Of a stretch of 64,000 nucleotides of DNA, positions 61,668-64,000 are shown in pieces. Under the pieces are notes generated by a model. It made no database searches, was not told the origin of the DNA, and saw nothing but the letters and a program-made list of their open reading frames with translations. Position 1 is the stretch's first letter. Every line of letters begins with the position of its first letter. Both the position numbers and the translations under genes were made by a program. Source of the DNA: Cymodocea nodosa (lineage: Eukaryota > Streptophyta > Magnoliopsida > Alismatales > Cymodoceaceae); assembly GCA_036874045.1 (NCBI GenBank), contig CM072340.1, positions 21,627,001 to 21,691,000 of the forward strand, written 5' to 3'.

Positions 61668-61740
61668 AGTGTATTAGCCCAACAGAATATATTAATAAAT
61701 TACACGTTCACGAACCCAGTGTATTAGCCCAACAGAATAA
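61668..61740. repeat. Partial direct repeat with 50-bp period
   Basis: AGTGTATTAGCCCAACAGAA with its next bases ATA occurs at 61668 and again at 61718. The flanking ACTTATGACAA also occurs on both sides (near 61658 and 61759), suggesting a local duplication. Confidence 0.8.
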
Positions 61741-62049
61741 ATTAATGAACAAACCCAACTTATGACAACTCTTCTCACGACAATCTCTTAGGTAGCATAT
61801 GTACGTGATTTCTATCATGTACTTCACTTTGTATAATGCTTTCTACCGACAAGTTCTTACGCCAAACGATACGTGTGATCATGTCGAAGTGGTACGCACG
61901 TAATTTGTTATTTCTTGAGGATATGCACGCAAAATGATTTTTTTATTAATTTTTCAAGGATTCTGTAAGTATATATATATATATATTGAATGATTCAACA
62001 ACCATATTTAACACTATAATCTCTCTTTCCATGCATGTAATATATATTT

Positions 62050-62054
<5 letters not shown>

Positions 62055-62106
<52 letters not shown>
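62055..62106. repeat. (AG)n microsatellite
   Basis: About 26 uninterrupted AG units in the 3' flank of the polyphenol oxidase gene. This is a likely length-polymorphic marker. Confidence 0.95.
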
Positions 62107-62107
<1 letters not shown>

Positions 62108-62412
62108 GTGTATAAATTAATAATGGAAATTTCAAAATGGCATCAAAAAGTTGTAAAATATAGCAGACAACTAAATTTATGAAGACCTGTAACATAATTT
62201 TTGTATTCACTCTGGTTTTACCTTACTACGTTAATATGAATGAATGTAAACCATCGTACGGCCCCGTGCAAAATGCAAAAATGAACGATTTATAGACACA
62301 CATGGTATACAACAACCAATCCGCAGATTAAGAATAACATGACGACGCTGAAACAGAGGATCTCGACCGTCGGTTAAATAGCGAACGACGTCGATCCATC
62401 GGAATTCCATAC

Positions 62413-64000
62413 CTACCATCCCATGTACTCTATCCCGATTCGCTCGATGGTAGCGGTGAACTTGGCCCTCGGGACCACCGTCACCCAGATGACGTTATCC
62501 TCCTCCGCCTCCAGATCCTTCAGCAGCTCCGATATACCGATCTTATGATTCATCGTCTTCTTCTTCAACGACGCTTCCTCGCCCTCCTTCCTCACCTTTC
62601 CGCTGCGCAGCGTGTACAAGGTCCCGGCGAATTCCCTGGCTCGGACGTCGGCGGACAGAGCCGCCTTTTCGTCGATGACGTTGACGAACACCTCTAAGTT
62701 CACCTCCACGTCTTCTTTGATGTCGATCCCGTAGAGCACTAGCACCTCCTCTTCCTCCAACTCCTTCGCATTCTTCCGTTGGTTGGGCTTCCTCGGCACC
62801 TTTACCGTGAATACCTCGTCGACTAGACGACCCTGCGGGCCGAATTCCGGGGAATAGATGTCTCCCAACCCCACCATCCTCAGCGCATCACTTCTCATCT
62901 CCTTCTCCTTGAGTGCTTTCTTTGCTATCTTGGGGTTGACCATGGGTTTGGGTTTGAAGTTGAGCCACGGCCTGTTGCTGGTCACGTACCTGTACCCAAG
63001 CTTGGTGTGGTCGAGCATGTCCGACACCTTGACCCTGACCAGCCGTAGGTTCTCGTCGTAGAAGAAGAAGTAGGAGTTGAACCAGTCGGGGTCGTCGAAC
63101 TCGATCTTGTTTCCGTGCATCTCCCTCCAGACCGTCCAAATCCGGTCGATGTTGGCGTGGTGGGCGTAGAAGAGCGGGTCTCTGGCGGCGGCGTAGAAGG
63201 CGCCCATGTCCTCTCTCTCGGGGTTTGTCATGACGCCAACCCAGGTGTGGAGGGAGTTGTGGGGCTTGCTCTCGACGGTGCCGAGGCCCATGCAGTAGCC
63301 GTCAGGGCCGGACTTGAGGGGACAGCCCATGAAGAGCTCCGGGGTGTTGGCGCCGGAGACCATCTGCTGGTACATCAAGGCCAGGTTGAGATGGATCTGC
63401 TCTTGGTCGGTGTAGTTGTTGGGACCGTGGAAGTCGTTTATGGTGACATGGGGAGGGAAGTGGGTGACCTCGCGGACACGGTGGAAGAGGGAGCCCCGCA
63501 TGTACATGTCGGGCGTGACCATCCCCTCCGGGACGTCCCAGTTCCAGTAGGGGAGGGCGAAGGTGTGATCGCCCATGACCTTGGCGAGGATGCGCTCGTG
63601 GAAGTAAAGGTAGGCACGGTGCCAGGGGAAGAAGAGCCAGCTGCGGTGGATACGGAGGATGTCGTCGGGGTAGTGGACCTGGCGGAAGGAGCCGGTGCAG
63701 TATAGGCAGTGCATGTTGGCCTGGCGACGGAAGCTGTGGGGGTGTTCGTCGGGGAGGCTCTTGAGGTAGGCGGTGGCGTTGATGTACTTGGCGATGTAGT
63801 CCTCGTCGGTGACATGGTGGGCGGGACGGCGGACGCGGACGGTGGAGTCGTCAAAGACGGGGAACTGGAAGTCGATGGCTTGGTCGAGGACGTCCTGGTC
63901 GGTGAGCGTGGGCACGCCGGGGCAACAGTTGACGGCCTTGCCGCCGTCGGAGAAGGACGGTCGGCACACGGTGATGTTGGGGCCCAGGGGCAGGAAGGAC
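62413..64000 (-). CDS. PPO: Polyphenol oxidase (tyrosinase-type catechol oxidase), N-terminus beyond the window
   Basis: An uninterrupted minus-strand frame runs from the right edge to a stop at 62413, giving 528 visible residues. The valine codon at 63969 is not the start, because the frame continues to base 64000 (SFLPLGPNITVCRPSF). The enzyme oxidises mono- and o-diphenols to quinones in the thylakoid lumen; the transit peptide is outside the window. CuA has His in QANMHCLYC (with the Cys for the thioether bridge) and two in HRSWLFFPWHRAYLYF. CuB has two in HNSLHTWVG and two adjacent in FYAHHANIDRIW. The DWL domain follows (DPDWFNSYFFFYDE), then the C-terminal shielding domain (FTVKVPRKPNQRKNAKELEE). 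The KFDV signature of that last domain reads NLEVFVN here. No introns are seen, and GC content is high. It converges on the epimerase gene. Confidence 0.95.
   Translation of the reverse strand, partial: SFLPLGPNITVCRPSFSDGGKAVNCCPGVPTLTDQDVLDQAIDFQFPVFDDSTVRVRRPAHHVTDEDYIAKYINATAYLKSLPDEHPHSFRRQANMHCLYCTGSFRQVHYPDDILRIHRSWLFFPWHRAYLYFHERILAKVMGDHTFALPYWNWDVPEGMVTPDMYMRGSLFHRVREVTHFPPHVTINDFHGPNNYTDQEQIHLNLALMYQQMVSGANTPELFMGCPLKSGPDGYCMGLGTVESKPHNSLHTWVGVMTNPEREDMGAFYAAARDPLFYAHHANIDRIWTVWREMHGNKIEFDDPDWFNSYFFFYDENLRLVRVKVSDMLDHTKLGYRYVTSNRPWLNFKPKPMVNPKIAKKALKEKEMRSDALRMVGLGDIYSPEFGPQGRLVDEVFTVKVPRKPNQRKNAKELEEEEVLVLYGIDIKEDVEVNLEVFVNVIDEKAALSADVRAREFAGTLYTLRSGKVRKEGEEASLKKKTMNHKIGISELLKDLEAEEDNVIWVTVVPRAKFTATIERIGIEYMGW

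Larger units (their letters stand above)
61478..62412. other. Convergent spacer between epimerase and PPO
   Basis: The two genes point at each other, so both 3' UTRs fall here. The 50-bp period repeat and the (AG)n tract are listed separately. I see no further gene. Confidence 0.5.

Noticed and set aside
63115..63705. 196-codon plus-strand ORF opposite PPO
   Set aside because: Val/Gly/Glu-rich shadow of the PPO coding sequence; no domain.
62413..63969. PPO starting at 63969
   Set aside because: That codon is GTG (Val) inside a frame that stays open to the window edge; the true start lies beyond 64000.

Overview
This is nuclear DNA from a flowering plant. The genes have many short exons separated by AT-rich introns with GT..AG borders, the proteins are plant-specific (starch dikinase, NRT2, laccase, polyphenol oxidase, plastid-targeted epimerase), and the introns and spacers hold decayed plant transposons and microsatellites. 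The GC-rich, few-intron genes at the right end (NRT2, laccase, polyphenol oxidase) beside AT-rich housekeeping genes hint at a monocot or magnoliid; this is inference only. All gene models below were spliced by hand, with reading phase checked at every junction.

Left part (1-18.7 kb). The first exon of an unrecognised gene leaves the window to the left. It is divergent from a JmjC-domain oxygenase of the JMJD4/JMJ20 type (982-4389, +). A decayed L1-type LINE on the minus strand (about 5.4-8.3 kb) follows, then a GT14-like core-2/I-branching glycosyltransferase (9362-18735, -). The large introns of that gene hold an RTE-type LINE tail, a BED-finger transposase relic and a roughly 700-bp non-autonomous hAT-like element with a target-site duplication.

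Middle (18.7-48.6 kb). A truncated DnaJ-like remnant lies at 21963-22304 (-). A complete 33-exon alpha-glucan, water dikinase (GWD1/R1/SEX1 type, 1483 aa) occupies 23172-35533 (-). An AT-rich spacer follows, then an unrecognised plant membrane protein gene (38936-48599, +). Its 6.4-kb second intron contains PIF/Harbinger, L1 and RTE relics, and its sixth exon seems to carry a one-base frameshift.

Right part (48.6-64 kb). A high-affinity nitrate transporter of the NRT2 family (50997-52636, +), a secreted laccase (53870-56083, +), a plastid glucose-6-phosphate 1-epimerase-like protein (56448-61477, +) and a 3'-complete but 5'-truncated polyphenol oxidase (62413-64000, -).

The genes do not form a pathway or operon. 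Two touch plastid carbohydrate metabolism (GWD, epimerase), and two are unrelated copper oxidases (laccase, PPO) about 6 kb apart. I found no undescribed biological system. The most useful leads are the unrecognised membrane protein with its apparent frameshift, the hAT-like element with a related second copy, and the transit-peptide exon of the epimerase.
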